Origin: UBA4465 sp002292365
GTDB lineage: Bacteria; Bacteroidota; Bacteroidia; Cytophagales; Cyclobacteriaceae
Reading direction: 5' to 3'
Length of the DNA stretch: 64,000 bases
Assembly (NCBI GenBank): GCA_943788615.1
Contig: CALSQY010000001.1
Span: forward strand, 682,001 to 746,000
Below, piece after piece: positions 55,001-61,532 of the stretch. The position numbers were made by a program, and so were the translations under genes. How positions within the stretch are numbered: the first letter of the stretch is position 1; each line of letters begins with the position of its first letter. The notes beneath the pieces are model-generated. The model was not told the origin of the DNA and did no database searches. It saw nothing but the letters and a program-made list of their open reading frames with translations.

Positions 55001-57818
55001 CATGATGGTTTCTATGGATATTGGGGGAATTTATTGGGTTACGTTTCTAGGTAGAGACGGTATGGCAGGAGGAACTGGAGGAGAATCAGTTGCCAGAATT
55101 GATCCTGAAAATGTCAGTAGTGACGAGCCCGTGACTGTTTACTTTGACCTTACCTTAGGTAATCAAGCACTACTTGGATATGATGGGGATATATATGCTC
55201 ATACTGGTGTTCAAACTAACTTAAATGATTTGAATGCTGAGTTCCCATGGGATTGGAGTTATCAAATTGGAAATTGGGGTGATAATAGTGCTCAACCAAA
55301 ACTAGAGAAGGTGGATGAAAACTATTATAAAATGGAAATTTCTACTAGCATCAGAGAATTTTATGGAGTATCTGATGATGAGGAAATTATAAGATTAGCC
55401 TTTGTTTTGAGAAACTCGGATCCCTTACCATGTGAGGATGGCTCGGAGGGCTGTTGGTTAGTACATGTTGAAGGTAATGGACACGACATTCTAGTTGACC
55501 TTAATAAAGGTGATGAAAACGAAAATTCCGGTCGTATGATAGATGCCAGGAATAGGAATATCGAGACTATTTATAATGCAAACAAAATAAGTATGGCAGC
55601 CAATGATTTCAGTGGCAATGTAAACTTTGGTGGATCAGGTATTCAGTTCAAGCCTTTGGTAAATGCCAAGGCGAAGTTCATTGATTTTGACAATGATGGT
55701 CTTCCTGAGTTAATTTATGCAGGTTCTACTTCATCTACCTCAGCAGGAGTCGCTGCAGTGTATGTTTATTACTTTGACAATATGAATGGAAATCTTCAGG
55801 CTTACGAACTTCAATTAGAAAATGAGTTTCCTGTTTTGACAGGATCATCCATTGCATTTGGAGATGTGGATAACGATCAGGATTATGACTTGATATTGGC
55901 AGGAAGCAGCCCAGCTTTTGGTCGAGTAACAGATGTTTATCTCAATGAGGGGATTAATGTAAATGGTCAATTGATCATGAAAAAAGATGAGGCAAATGCT
56001 GGAGGCATCACTGGAGTAACCAACGGTACGCTTGATTTGGTTGATTTCGATAACGATGGAGACCTTGATCTAGTTGTCTCAGGAGATTCATTCGATGGAG
56101 ATGTTCTTCAGCTTTATAGAAACGATCAGGGTGTTTATACCTCTATTTCTGAAACATTGAGTGGTCTTGCTGCCATGAAGAATGGACGTACCAGCTGGGG
56201 AGATTTTGATGGTGACGGTAATGCAGACATGTTGTATTCAGGAGAGGTGCTAGGTAAAGGAGAGTTTACCGGTCTTGCCTTGTATGATCAGGTGACCGCG
56301 ACTTATAAAGAGGATGATTTTGATTTGAGTCAATTTACCAATGCAGCAGTTGCCTTTGGAGATTATGATGGAGATGATGATTTAGATATGGCCTTGACAG
56401 GAGTGAATAAAAACTATGATGAGAGTGATCCAGGAAGTAATAAATACATCTCAAAGCTTTATGTCAATGTTCGAAACGAATCAGCGTTATTGGATTCTGC
56501 GGCGGATGATACTGCTTCAGGTAGGATGGCTACTGTAGGTAAATTTAAAGTCAACAAACCGCCAACACCACCTAAGACGAGTAGCGTTAAAAAGGTAGAC
56601 AATGCACCTGCGATGTATTCCTTTAGAAGGCCTTCGGATGGAGGAGATAATCCATTAGCACGCATTCAAGAAGAGCGCCAAATGATGGAATTCAACTGGG
56701 AACCATCGGAAGATGATAATACTGCGAGTGCTGGTTTGACTTATGCGCTTCGAATAGGAACCGCTTCAGGTAAGAGCGATATTTTTGATGCTCAGGCTAA
56801 TGCTGACGGTTCAAGAAAATCGAGTGGAAAGGGAAATACTGAGCATAATACGAGTTGGACAGTTGCTTTAGATCCAGGTACTTATTATTGGGCGGTACAA
56901 GCAATAGATCCTTCCTATGCATCTTCAGTATTCTCAGACGAGGAAACGTTCACATTACTTCCTGGAGGTGGTGTAGAGGTGAATCAGGCCCCTGTTTTAC
57001 AGGATGATGAGTTCGAGATAAGAGATATTGTAGAGAATGGCTTTGAAGTGGGTAATGTGATGGGTACAGATCCAAATGGAGATGATATTACTTTTGCTAT
57101 TGTTGCAGGAAATATTGATCAACCTTTTTATATTGATCCATCGACAGGTCAAATTGTGGTAATCAATAATGAATCATTCGATGCTGAAACAAGAGATGAG
57201 TATAGCCTCCAAGTCACAGGAAGTGATGAGCTACTTTCTGATACAGCTACCGTGATGATTAAACTGGAAAAGAATGAAGCTCCAATAGGAGAGAGCGGTA
57301 GTGAGACCATCTCAGAGGCATTAGAAAATGGAGCTATAGTTGCTCAACTTGCTGTTAGTGATGCCAACGACGATGAGATTCTATTTGAAATTATCAGTGG
57401 TGATGATAATGGCGCCTTCATGATAGAGAATGGAAATCTGATTATTGCTAATTCCGGTGGACTTGTAGGTAATACAACTGTTGAGCTACTCATAAAACTC
57501 TCTGATCCCTATGGTGCTGAATCTGATATTACTTTCTCCATTGTTATTGAGGAAGAAGCGTTAGGATTCAACGAAGTGTTGCGTGCAGTGAAGGCTTATC
57601 CCAATCCAACCGCTGGTGAGATTGAGGTAGAAATAGCTTCAGGATCACAATTAGAAATAGTAGTAAGTGATTTATCTGGCCGTATCGTACAAACTAAACA
57701 GGTGAAACGTACGGGAGCGACCATTGATATCGCTGATGAAGTAGCGGGTATTTATTTAATGACTGTGAAAGATCTTGACTCTAATGAAGTCAGAACTTTC
57801 AGAATAGTTAAGTTTTAA
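46002..57818 (+). CDS. Giant T9SS-secreted multidomain surface protein
   Basis: A 3938-residue protein. Residues 1-24 are a signal peptide (ends QLSAQ). Cadherin/Ig-like repeats (~25-445) follow with DDAPAL-type linkers. A ~70-residue module (NGAISGATALVVDNN...) occurs at ~447-516 and again at ~710-780. Residues ~530-1100 form a right-handed beta-helix (VSKTGDDTNNGTSTSTAFATI, repeated short N-rich turns). From ~1110 to ~2800 and ~3190 to 3490 are FG-GAP/VCBS propeller repeats with calcium-type loops (DLDGDGAGDLL, DINQDGYLDVV), interspersed with FN3-like domains. A ~370-residue cassette lies at ~2807-3186. An FN3 domain (~3520-3640), two cadherin-type domains (~3655-3850) and a type IX sorting domain (~3863-3938; AYPNPTAGEIEVEI, end FRIVKF) finish it. 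Likely anchored or released adhesin or biofilm protein; the partner is unknown. Monocistronic, with a strong terminator after it. Confidence 0.92.
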   Translation: MKSFLTKTSFITSLLLGSVQLSAQTISYDSIQDDGTRNDTLTFVEDFADAKYALNALFVSNDSLSFQLKKINANGAISATVADDTLTISALANGYGQASLEVTATNTADQTTLSQLISVIVTAVDDAPALNPDNRFVDYYDNQLTANKDILIDCVNGFVDVDDDGYGLAISFTNLSNAAAGYTDLDTSMVTDIGNGQFNIAVAANTKYAGDVHITAEASGKSFTKTVKLVIDNAPTLIDAEDPITVNEDFASFKKKANVLFADADNGDPDSIKVTFADYLADSLEANTNGIIENDTNNIVLVTYEVAEDEFTFTSQADKIGTYKLPVSVTSGFRTVNDTMTIVVNNVDDKATIVNSIPDQLLPQGTRLAVSIEEIFEDIDNDLDYTQFDLSSSNSTSLVIQKKNADGSYSDLSSPHTLAAGESTLYIYADGSIDDKGSIKFESDNVGTSTANVNGAISGATALVVDNNAGDIKVGDLVTGSGISGTVTVSSITDQNNITLSSAQSLADNAVLTFTASLTEFFTLKISRAIGVFHVSKTGDDTNNGTSTSTAFATIGKAILAAQNRDTIKIGEGTYSENLVINEGLTIQSTSYSADMSDADIKKTIIKGTVNGGSVVSILNTEGVIIRGLAIQGSGDINTDEDGSSRGWVYEDGTVVSDAIVNALNWNNEDSKSPIQNNNDIRAAILRGDNGEVETWDEWGCCVGIWIEAPTVTATVNGAISGTTALVLDANVGTIEVGDIVTGDGISGTITVAAITNQNNITLSNNISLADDKVLIFTFPEGNKNLRFTDGSRSFYTVDQGFNYADAVQNVTENIPQATIIKIDSEAIWNKMDDADYGWNFIGLSNIILKSTKGAGVAISEASVDLDYVHIYDHKVSQSDWVNAAGFFARDAKKINISNSSIYNNNVQNGDGAGVGIFWSNELSFRNNKVYNNDAEGDNNCTAGGLMAYGMETVSVVNSIFYGNEERCGASVRVGNTENYTVNHSLIENGFIVQDAENNIGLVQNSIFLDRNFGQWGPTKPSKLTIQNNLVNSNFHLDYEIDRYGANNLVGASTAFVDEANNDYRLTSSSVLIGAGIASSDVLDIKGTTRPAPSGSKPDIGPYENALDKPDLIFAPYFSTQTSPHCCYYSAVDMFDTNNDGIDEAAYIARTDDNDGSIVKLFNVADSTSTTLHEDWSEYSFAKPLDINQDGYLDVVIGNSSKTAYLINDGSGVFASPTKEYDNNGINTESASRMVWGDITGDGRVDGVIGDWSGITIYEYLSDGPRVSSKQLNNINNEWLGDFNNAFVADINGDTKTDLILERRWNGQSQAQDLLVYLQEDGDLVYNEGLSIINQLPGTGQDDNSNKDLTLDFGDLDGDGAGDLLVAYTPNRANNSSGALKRFELTNNDSTWTEVPLNLRISSDSVISVSDYYGAVFAPKIAVLKDNTVSVVALVSTENLGEWDRWFTPGLFNVNAAGELEQKKGYYSSETFNMNPWDTRISYDLGRLNSGAALDMAFIGRTGGNSGDGRNRLAMFTNTYTVTPTSDLAAPSVPTITIAGSKVTINFTTSSDYYNIKICSGNNCNTLYTTSTAGGVADVSGLVYTGAGAKELEYFLEKGTYSVSIQNIDSKFGVSAVASSPEFTVEGLDFAAGTELMDDFFNEVHLINMDSDVKPEAYGYKKRFWSGSGEQPATMKIFDLDNSNSKSFTLDNEASVIISDFDSNGKPDVIVDNNDNNWPATPFSTLMNIDENSSVTVFSESFSKLSVAIRGGRHGSGITASNIAIDIDQDGRDELITGYANNWSEYDGGIGLFSIESNNFNDTTLLWLRGEDSNENGVEYKGAGPLFWSKMDASGRSDYRGMAHTYLNPDKDGDTDHLIAINMSGSGLARSALYAIESKSSGAVQGFYLNSFADKSILDMQIFGEDSSKYTVLVSYTTDTDYWSDAFRTREINFLKMEISKSGDFFQNLKKASENVTTLMPINYKSQTNSAITYSDFALEGMPITNSFAIADVNNDGLNDIVGVGSNTSDTWNGQAILNFYLQNANGGLDQYISQVATEAKGFSFISSINLIDINADQKVDVVISGRTRQSDNGNTIGFINNTEMTVGGALAVPTDLIGQNNGYKVELKWSDTNSGKIGYAAQVGTAADNFNLSRGNLNASGYPLFPDRFESFQKSKRQVFDAYDLADSYYFKVKAIDQYGNTSAFSAIETVSITEPFKKMDQGIPGIANGNVAWGDYDRDGDLDLALMGTSQGYQTILYRNDSGVFVDSNNELERQSEGDLGWVDFDNDGYLDLVVTGKDLEAATVLNIYKNNGAGSLVKIDNGTPIDGVTDATLAFGDSDADGDIDMVLAGLTVNDGQIDYIMNLYENKYNTSGGDVIFERNDKFYREGFTKGDIEFADLDNDGDLEIIYAGTGKGDNPVGGIISNTRAGLTGGTYDYSSQLQLGEASISVGDIDSDGDLDIIATGIAGQGNDVKENVTRIFTNEYYAIDSLRAYIEFNVRDNEQIQSLADGDIDLIDFDNDGDLDALISGKDKNAVPTTVLYAQAGGSFFVVNTPFDSVMQSSVRWADFDTDGDMDVFISGKTTTKSITQLFENNTGNIVNTPPSVPSNLTVTDFGFGKVRLSWNRSSDDYTEKSSVSYVIALGDKQGQSNIFTTESNLETGVRLTAKPSAALQDFMYLELDPGKYYFSVQAVDANYNASKFSQFIEFEMKYAWKELNLGGIVDNKLPAGEDASLKFSDFDGDGDFDLAIFGKNPDRQWELGLLGNNAGSFNKIFDFEWMTKGDFDWADVNGDGALDVFMTGEDPNDETRTIANLYLNYSDQVENLGGDDGFDDEDNGFDEDWEPFAWTTDMLVGNWRVLPFEGSLAVGPNPYEQTPSLEDQYWWIGQDGNMRECYTDDLLTFGADGSFSIDFQNFTWIEGWQVGDEDPYSGYCGVPDENVIGINPNGQFTYQVSLPSEDGLNGVTDAQLTLFGVGAYIGVPKAYNGGELADAVGLVTDPSEITQRTYTYRLFDENTMMVSMDIGGIYWVTFLGRDGMAGGTGGESVARIDPENVSSDEPVTVYFDLTLGNQALLGYDGDIYAHTGVQTNLNDLNAEFPWDWSYQIGNWGDNSAQPKLEKVDENYYKMEISTSIREFYGVSDDEEIIRLAFVLRNSDPLPCEDGSEGCWLVHVEGNGHDILVDLNKGDENENSGRMIDARNRNIETIYNANKISMAANDFSGNVNFGGSGIQFKPLVNAKAKFIDFDNDGLPELIYAGSTSSTSAGVAAVYVYYFDNMNGNLQAYELQLENEFPVLTGSSIAFGDVDNDQDYDLILAGSSPAFGRVTDVYLNEGINVNGQLIMKKDEANAGGITGVTNGTLDLVDFDNDGDLDLVVSGDSFDGDVLQLYRNDQGVYTSISETLSGLAAMKNGRTSWGDFDGDGNADMLYSGEVLGKGEFTGLALYDQVTATYKEDDFDLSQFTNAAVAFGDYDGDDDLDMALTGVNKNYDESDPGSNKYISKLYVNVRNESALLDSAADDTASGRMATVGKFKVNKPPTPPKTSSVKKVDNAPAMYSFRRPSDGGDNPLARIQEERQMMEFNWEPSEDDNTASAGLTYALRIGTASGKSDIFDAQANADGSRKSSGKGNTEHNTSWTVALDPGTYYWAVQAIDPSYASSVFSDEETFTLLPGGGVEVNQAPVLQDDEFEIRDIVENGFEVGNVMGTDPNGDDITFAIVAGNIDQPFYIDPSTGQIVVINNESFDAETRDEYSLQVTGSDELLSDTATVMIKLEKNEAPIGESGSETISEALENGAIVAQLAVSDANDDEILFEIISGDDNGAFMIENGNLIIANSGGLVGNTTVELLIKLSDPYGAESDITFSIVIEEEALGFNEVLRAVKAYPNPTAGEIEVEIASGSQLEIVVSDLSGRIVQTKQVKRTGATIDIADEVAGIYLMTVKDLDSNEVRTFRIVKF
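47340..47550 (+). repeat. Module copy 1 inside the giant surface protein
   Basis: Encodes ~70 residues beginning TANVNGAISGATALVV and ending LADNAVLTFTA. The pattern (VNGAISG..ALVVDNNAG.I.VGD.VTGSGISGTVTV..I..QNNITLS.AQSLADN..LTF) resembles repeats I know from marine phage structural proteins. Copy 2 is at 48129-48340. Codons differ between copies, so the duplication is not recent. Confidence 0.75.
48129..48340 (+). repeat. Module copy 2 inside the giant surface protein
   Basis: Encodes TATVNGAISGTTALVLDAN and ends LADDKVLIFTFPEG; collinear with copy 1 without gaps of note. It interrupts a beta-helix region between GIWIEAPTV and NKNLRFTDG. Confidence 0.75.
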
Positions 57819-57843
57819 TAGGATATTTAACTTGAAAATTTCG

Positions 57844-57878
57844 AAAAGACTGAATCTCATGGGATTCAGTCTTTTTTT
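57844..57878 (+). terminator. Intrinsic terminator after the giant surface protein gene
   Basis: AAAAGACTGAATC and GATTCAGTCTTTT form a perfect 13-bp stem with loop TCATGG, and the T-run continues to 57878. It lies 25 bases past the stop of the 3938-residue gene. Confidence 0.92.
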
Positions 57879-58108
57879 ACGAGTCAGAGAGAAGTGACCC
57901 TTTCGTACGTTCATCGATTATCAATACTTCATCTTAATTGATAGTTCATTACGGCTACCAACCTGATGCGAGATTGGTCGTCATTGATTAAGTGAATATC
58001 ATAATTATGATGAATGAAGGAATGTAGACTAGGGTAAGATTTTGTTACTGGAAATCCCCCTGCTCACTCACTGTCCGCAGGGATTAACAACATCAAATCA
58101 TTCAATCA

Positions 58109-59089
58109 CTACTTGAGATGCATCAATAAGTCCTTAATGGAATCAAAGGAGGTACTGGTGTCTTTGCTCTCCAGTTTCCAGATGCAATCGATACAATTTA
58201 TGCTTATCAATGAGTTTGTATCTTTATTTACAGCATACCCATTGCGCTGCAGGGCTTGCGCGGTCCAGTGAACCATAGTAGGATCTCCTTGCAAAAGTAC
58301 ATTGCCTTTACGCTCATCTAGACGTTTTACTGTTCCTGTAGTTAGGTCGATATTGTTATTTACAGGAAAGAGGGTTTGATCAATAGCCCCTTGCAAAATT
58401 AAATCCTCAGGACAACCGTCTAATACGGGGCGATTAAAATTAAAGAGCCACAAGCGATCCGACAATTGGAGGCTTACTTGTAGATCATGGGTAGCTATGA
58501 GCACTCCTTTCCCATTTCCAGCAATGGATTTCAACAGTAGCATGATCTCTATTTTATTGCTCAAATCTAGATGTGCGGTGGGCTCATCTAAAATGATTAA
58601 ATCTGTTTCTTGTGCCAAAGCGCGAGCGATCATTACTTTTTGAAATTGGCCATCACTGAGCTGATAAAGTTTCTTACGGGCTAAATAATTAATGTTTGTT
58701 TGATTCATGGCCACATCTATGGCCTGCTTATCTGATGTACTTAATCGACCTAGCCAATTGGAATAAGGATGTCTACCTAGGGCGATCAATTCTATTACAG
58801 AAAGGTGTGCTGCAAAGGGTTTTTCGGTAAGGACGACACTTATTTGTTTAGCCAAAGCTGATTTTGAGAATTCATCAATGAGACGATCCTGATGAAGAAC
58901 GGATCCCGATATTCCCTTATGTAAGCCAGATAGGGTTTTTATGAAAGTGGTTTTACCGACCCCATTTTGTCCCATAAGGCTGATGATCTCTCCAGATGCG
59001 AGTGACAAATTGATGTTTTCTTGAAGCACTTTATTTGTACGCCCTTCAGTATATCCAATTGTCAGCGATTGGGTGTGCATTAACTTCAT
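58109..59089 (-). CDS. btuD: B12/iron-siderophore ABC transporter ATPase (BtuD-like)
   Basis: A 326-residue ATP-binding protein of the FecE/BtuD class. Walker A is GQNGVGKTTFIK (~40-51), the signature LSDGQFQKVMIARAL (~148), Walker B LIILDEPTAHLD (~170) and switch His IATHDLQVS. It has a ~75-residue C-terminal extension (~250-326, GNVLLQGDPTMVHWTAQALQRNGYAV...) not found in E. coli BtuD. It overlaps btuC by 4 bases. Substrate B12 is inferred from the divergent riboswitch-controlled receptor. Confidence 0.87.
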   Translation of the reverse strand: MKLMHTQSLTIGYTEGRTNKVLQENINLSLASGEIISLMGQNGVGKTTFIKTLSGLHKGISGSVLHQDRLIDEFSKSALAKQISVVLTEKPFAAHLSVIELIALGRHPYSNWLGRLSTSDKQAIDVAMNQTNINYLARKKLYQLSDGQFQKVMIARALAQETDLIILDEPTAHLDLSNKIEIMLLLKSIAGNGKGVLIATHDLQVSLQLSDRLWLFNFNRPVLDGCPEDLILQGAIDQTLFPVNNNIDLTTGTVKRLDERKGNVLLQGDPTMVHWTAQALQRNGYAVNKDTNSLISINCIDCIWKLESKDTSTSFDSIKDLLMHLK

Positions 59090-60150
59090 TTATCGAAAGT
59101 ATAATGAATGTTTTTTTTTCTCAATAAGAGATAGACGACAAATGGAGCTCCTATTAATGCAGTGACTGCATTAATAGGTAAAGTAGCCTCAATACCTGGT
59201 AACTGCGAGACCGTATCAAAAAGGAGCATTAAAATACCGCCAATGAGGATAATGAGTGGTGTTAATAACAAATGATTGGTTGTGTTGAAAAGCATGCGAG
59301 CGATATGGGGCATGGCCAGACCAAAAAAAGCGATGGGTCCACAAAAGGCGGTTATCGTACCCGCCAATAAACTGGTATTAATGATAATCAGAACACGTAT
59401 GATTTTGAGGTCTACCCCCATGCTTTCAGCATAATTTGCTCCAAGTAATAAGGCATTCAATGATTTGGATAAGCCTATTGACATGATCATACCTATCGAT
59501 ATGATCACACTGAAGATCATCAATTCATTCCATGAAAGGCTCCCCAAACTGCCAAAAGACCACATCAGATAGGCTTGGATATTTGTAGCTTGACTGAAGT
59601 ATTGTAAAATATTGATCAAAGCACTTGATGCGGTACCCAGCATTAAGCCCAATATCAATAAGGTAACTGAATCCTTGAGTCTTACAGAGGCCAATATGAT
59701 GGCCAATAATATGCCAAAGGAGCCAAGTGCGGCTGCACATACCATAATCCAACTTCTGGCAATAACTGAAAGTTCGAAAAGGAGTCCAGCTTCAACCCCT
59801 AAAAAAATAATCAGAGCGACTCCCAGCCCAGATCCAGAACTAATACCTAAAATGAATGGCCCAGCCATAGGATTCCGAAATAAGGTTTGCATTTGCAATC
59901 CACAGATACCGAGTCCACCCCCAACAAGTGTAGCTGTGAGTGCCTTGGGTAAACGAAATTTTGCCAAAATCAAATGCCAAGAATTATCTACGGGAGTGCG
60001 TAATAGAATGAAATCAATCACACTTGATAAAGGGATGTCCACAGATCCTAAGCTGATATTTAGAGCAAATAAAACAATCAATAATAACCCTAAACCAATA
60101 AACAGTTGTCGCCACTTTTTTATTGAAGTATCAAAATATTGTGTGATCAT
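59086..60150 (-). CDS. btuC: B12/iron-siderophore ABC transporter permease (BtuC-like, FecCD family)
   Basis: A 354-residue inner-membrane permease with about ten spans. FecCD motifs visible are LAKFRLPKALTATLVGGGLGICGLQMQTLFRNPMAGPFILGISSGSGLGVALIIFLG and TAFCGPIAFFGLAMPHIARMLFNTTNH, and near the end GIEATLPINAVTALIGAPFVVYLLL. It overlaps btuF and btuD by 4 bases each. Forms the membrane channel with the ATPase BtuD. Confidence 0.9.
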   Translation of the reverse strand: MITQYFDTSIKKWRQLFIGLGLLLIVLFALNISLGSVDIPLSSVIDFILLRTPVDNSWHLILAKFRLPKALTATLVGGGLGICGLQMQTLFRNPMAGPFILGISSGSGLGVALIIFLGVEAGLLFELSVIARSWIMVCAAALGSFGILLAIILASVRLKDSVTLLILGLMLGTASSALINILQYFSQATNIQAYLMWSFGSLGSLSWNELMIFSVIISIGMIMSIGLSKSLNALLLGANYAESMGVDLKIIRVLIIINTSLLAGTITAFCGPIAFFGLAMPHIARMLFNTTNHLLLTPLIILIGGILMLLFDTVSQLPGIEATLPINAVTALIGAPFVVYLLLRKKNIHYTFDK

Positions 60151-61214
60151 AAAATCTTTTGAAAATAATAAGTAGGATGATTGGGTAGCAACTCTGGATG
60201 CAATATTCTAATAAGATCGGCAAGAACTAGATCGGGTCGAGCGTAGGCCGATTCAAAGAAATCAAATCCACCATTGTTACCTATGCGCTTATTGTAATTG
60301 TATATACGCTGCTCTTGATAAGCTTCAAAAAGTTCATATCGTGCATCTTGAGCCATCAATTCAGTGCGGGTATTGATAGAGGCAACCCCAATCCAAAATC
60401 GTGCTTCCCTAGCTCGATCGAGAACCGTTTCAAAACTAAGTTCTAACCATCCTGATGATAGGTTATCTTCCCATACATAGGTCCCTCCAGCATCCTTAAT
60501 GAATTGTGCGGACCAGTTTTTTCCACCTGGCAGAAACCAGGTATCTCCATATACCACTCCTGAAAATACGCTGGGCCTTTCTGTCACGTTTTGGGTTAAG
60601 CTTTTAAGATATTGGTATCTTTCAACCATGCTAGAAAAAATTGAATCTGCAATTTTTCTCTCATCGAAAATATAACCAAAAAACTTGATCCATTCGGCAC
60701 GACCCAAAGCAGTTTCTTCTAGAAAATCCGAATTATACACAATAGGTATGCCCGCTTCGACAATTTTATCAAGTGTTGTGGATTCACCACCAAGATCAAA
60801 GGCAATAACTAAATCAGGTTGACTGGCCAATAGCAGCTCTAAATTTATTTTACCATTGATGCCTAGTTCTACTATTTTTCCAGATTTTAGGTGGCCATTT
60901 ATTTTTTCAGAATAGATATTGTTCGTGCCTACAAAACCAACTAGTTTATCTTCCAAGCCTAAAAGCTCTAAATAAGGTAGGTGGGTCGTGCTGGTGACAA
61001 CTACCCGTTGGGGGATGCTTTCAAATGTATAGTCAATGGCAGATTTTGACCCTGGCCAAGGTTCCATCACACTAAGATGGTCTTCTTGGATATTAAATTT
61101 AGTTGCATAAACCAGGGATTGACTTGAGAGGGTCTCATGAAGCTTATTGATAGGCTTGTTTTTCTCGCAACCCAATAGCATACAAAAATAAAATAATGGC
61201 AAGCATTTATTCAT
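60147..61214 (-). CDS. btuF: B12/iron-siderophore ABC transporter substrate-binding lipoprotein (BtuF-like)
   Basis: A 355-residue lipoprotein (lipobox CMLLGCEKN, Cys ~16) of the class III periplasmic binding fold with a long helix. Motifs: PQRVVVTSTTHLPYLELLGLEDKLVGFVG, LELLLASQPDLVIAFDLGG, and DAGGTYVWEDNLSSGWLELSFETVL near the ligand cleft. It would accept cobalamin in the periplasm. The gene starts only ~80 bases from the divergent riboswitch leader and has no riboswitch of its own on its strand. Confidence 0.88.
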   Translation of the reverse strand: MNKCLPLFYFCMLLGCEKNKPINKLHETLSSQSLVYATKFNIQEDHLSVMEPWPGSKSAIDYTFESIPQRVVVTSTTHLPYLELLGLEDKLVGFVGTNNIYSEKINGHLKSGKIVELGINGKINLELLLASQPDLVIAFDLGGESTTLDKIVEAGIPIVYNSDFLEETALGRAEWIKFFGYIFDERKIADSIFSSMVERYQYLKSLTQNVTERPSVFSGVVYGDTWFLPGGKNWSAQFIKDAGGTYVWEDNLSSGWLELSFETVLDRAREARFWIGVASINTRTELMAQDARYELFEAYQEQRIYNYNKRIGNNGGFDFFESAYARPDLVLADLIRILHPELLPNHPTYYFQKIL

Positions 61215-61280
61215 TTAACAAAATTCAGCAAAAAAAAGGAGTTATTTAGTTTAAATCTTCCTTACCTTCGTATTGAATTC

Positions 61281-61475
61281 GGTTTTTGGCACAAATTTTT
61301 GCTGTCAAGATTAAAAGGGAATCTTGTGAAAATCAAGAACTGTCCCCGCAACTGTAAGGTTTACATGCTTCATCCACAATGCCACTGTTGTTTTCAATGG
61401 GAAGGCCATGAAGTGAACCAAGTCAGGAGACCTGCCTATTTTAAACATAAAATTTCGAGCTTCGGGTGAAAGCTA
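61281..61475 (+). ncRNA. Cobalamin riboswitch (AdoCbl/Cbl class) controlling the btuB-like operon
   Basis: Core elements of the B12 aptamer are in order: TTAAAAGGGAA near 61311, GTGAAAATC, then AACTGTCCCCGCAACTGTAA (61345-61364), GCCACTG at 61381, GGGAAGGC near 61399, GAAGTGAACC, and the B12 box AAGTCAGGAGACCTGCC (61420-61436). A downstream hairpin AGCTT-cgggtga-AAGCT (near 61458-61474) could be the expression platform. Outer limits are approximate. It is expected to repress the receptor and propeller genes when B12 is plentiful. Confidence 0.92.
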
Positions 61476-61532
61476 GGGAAGGTGAAAGTCATTTTTCTCT
61501 ATTTACCATGGGCCCGGTTAAATAATTGACGG

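Noticed and set aside
46002..57818. DNA-level tandem repeats or CRISPR-like structure in the giant gene
   Set aside because: The repeats are protein-level FG-GAP motifs with variable spacing and codons; no regular spacer-repeat pattern exists.
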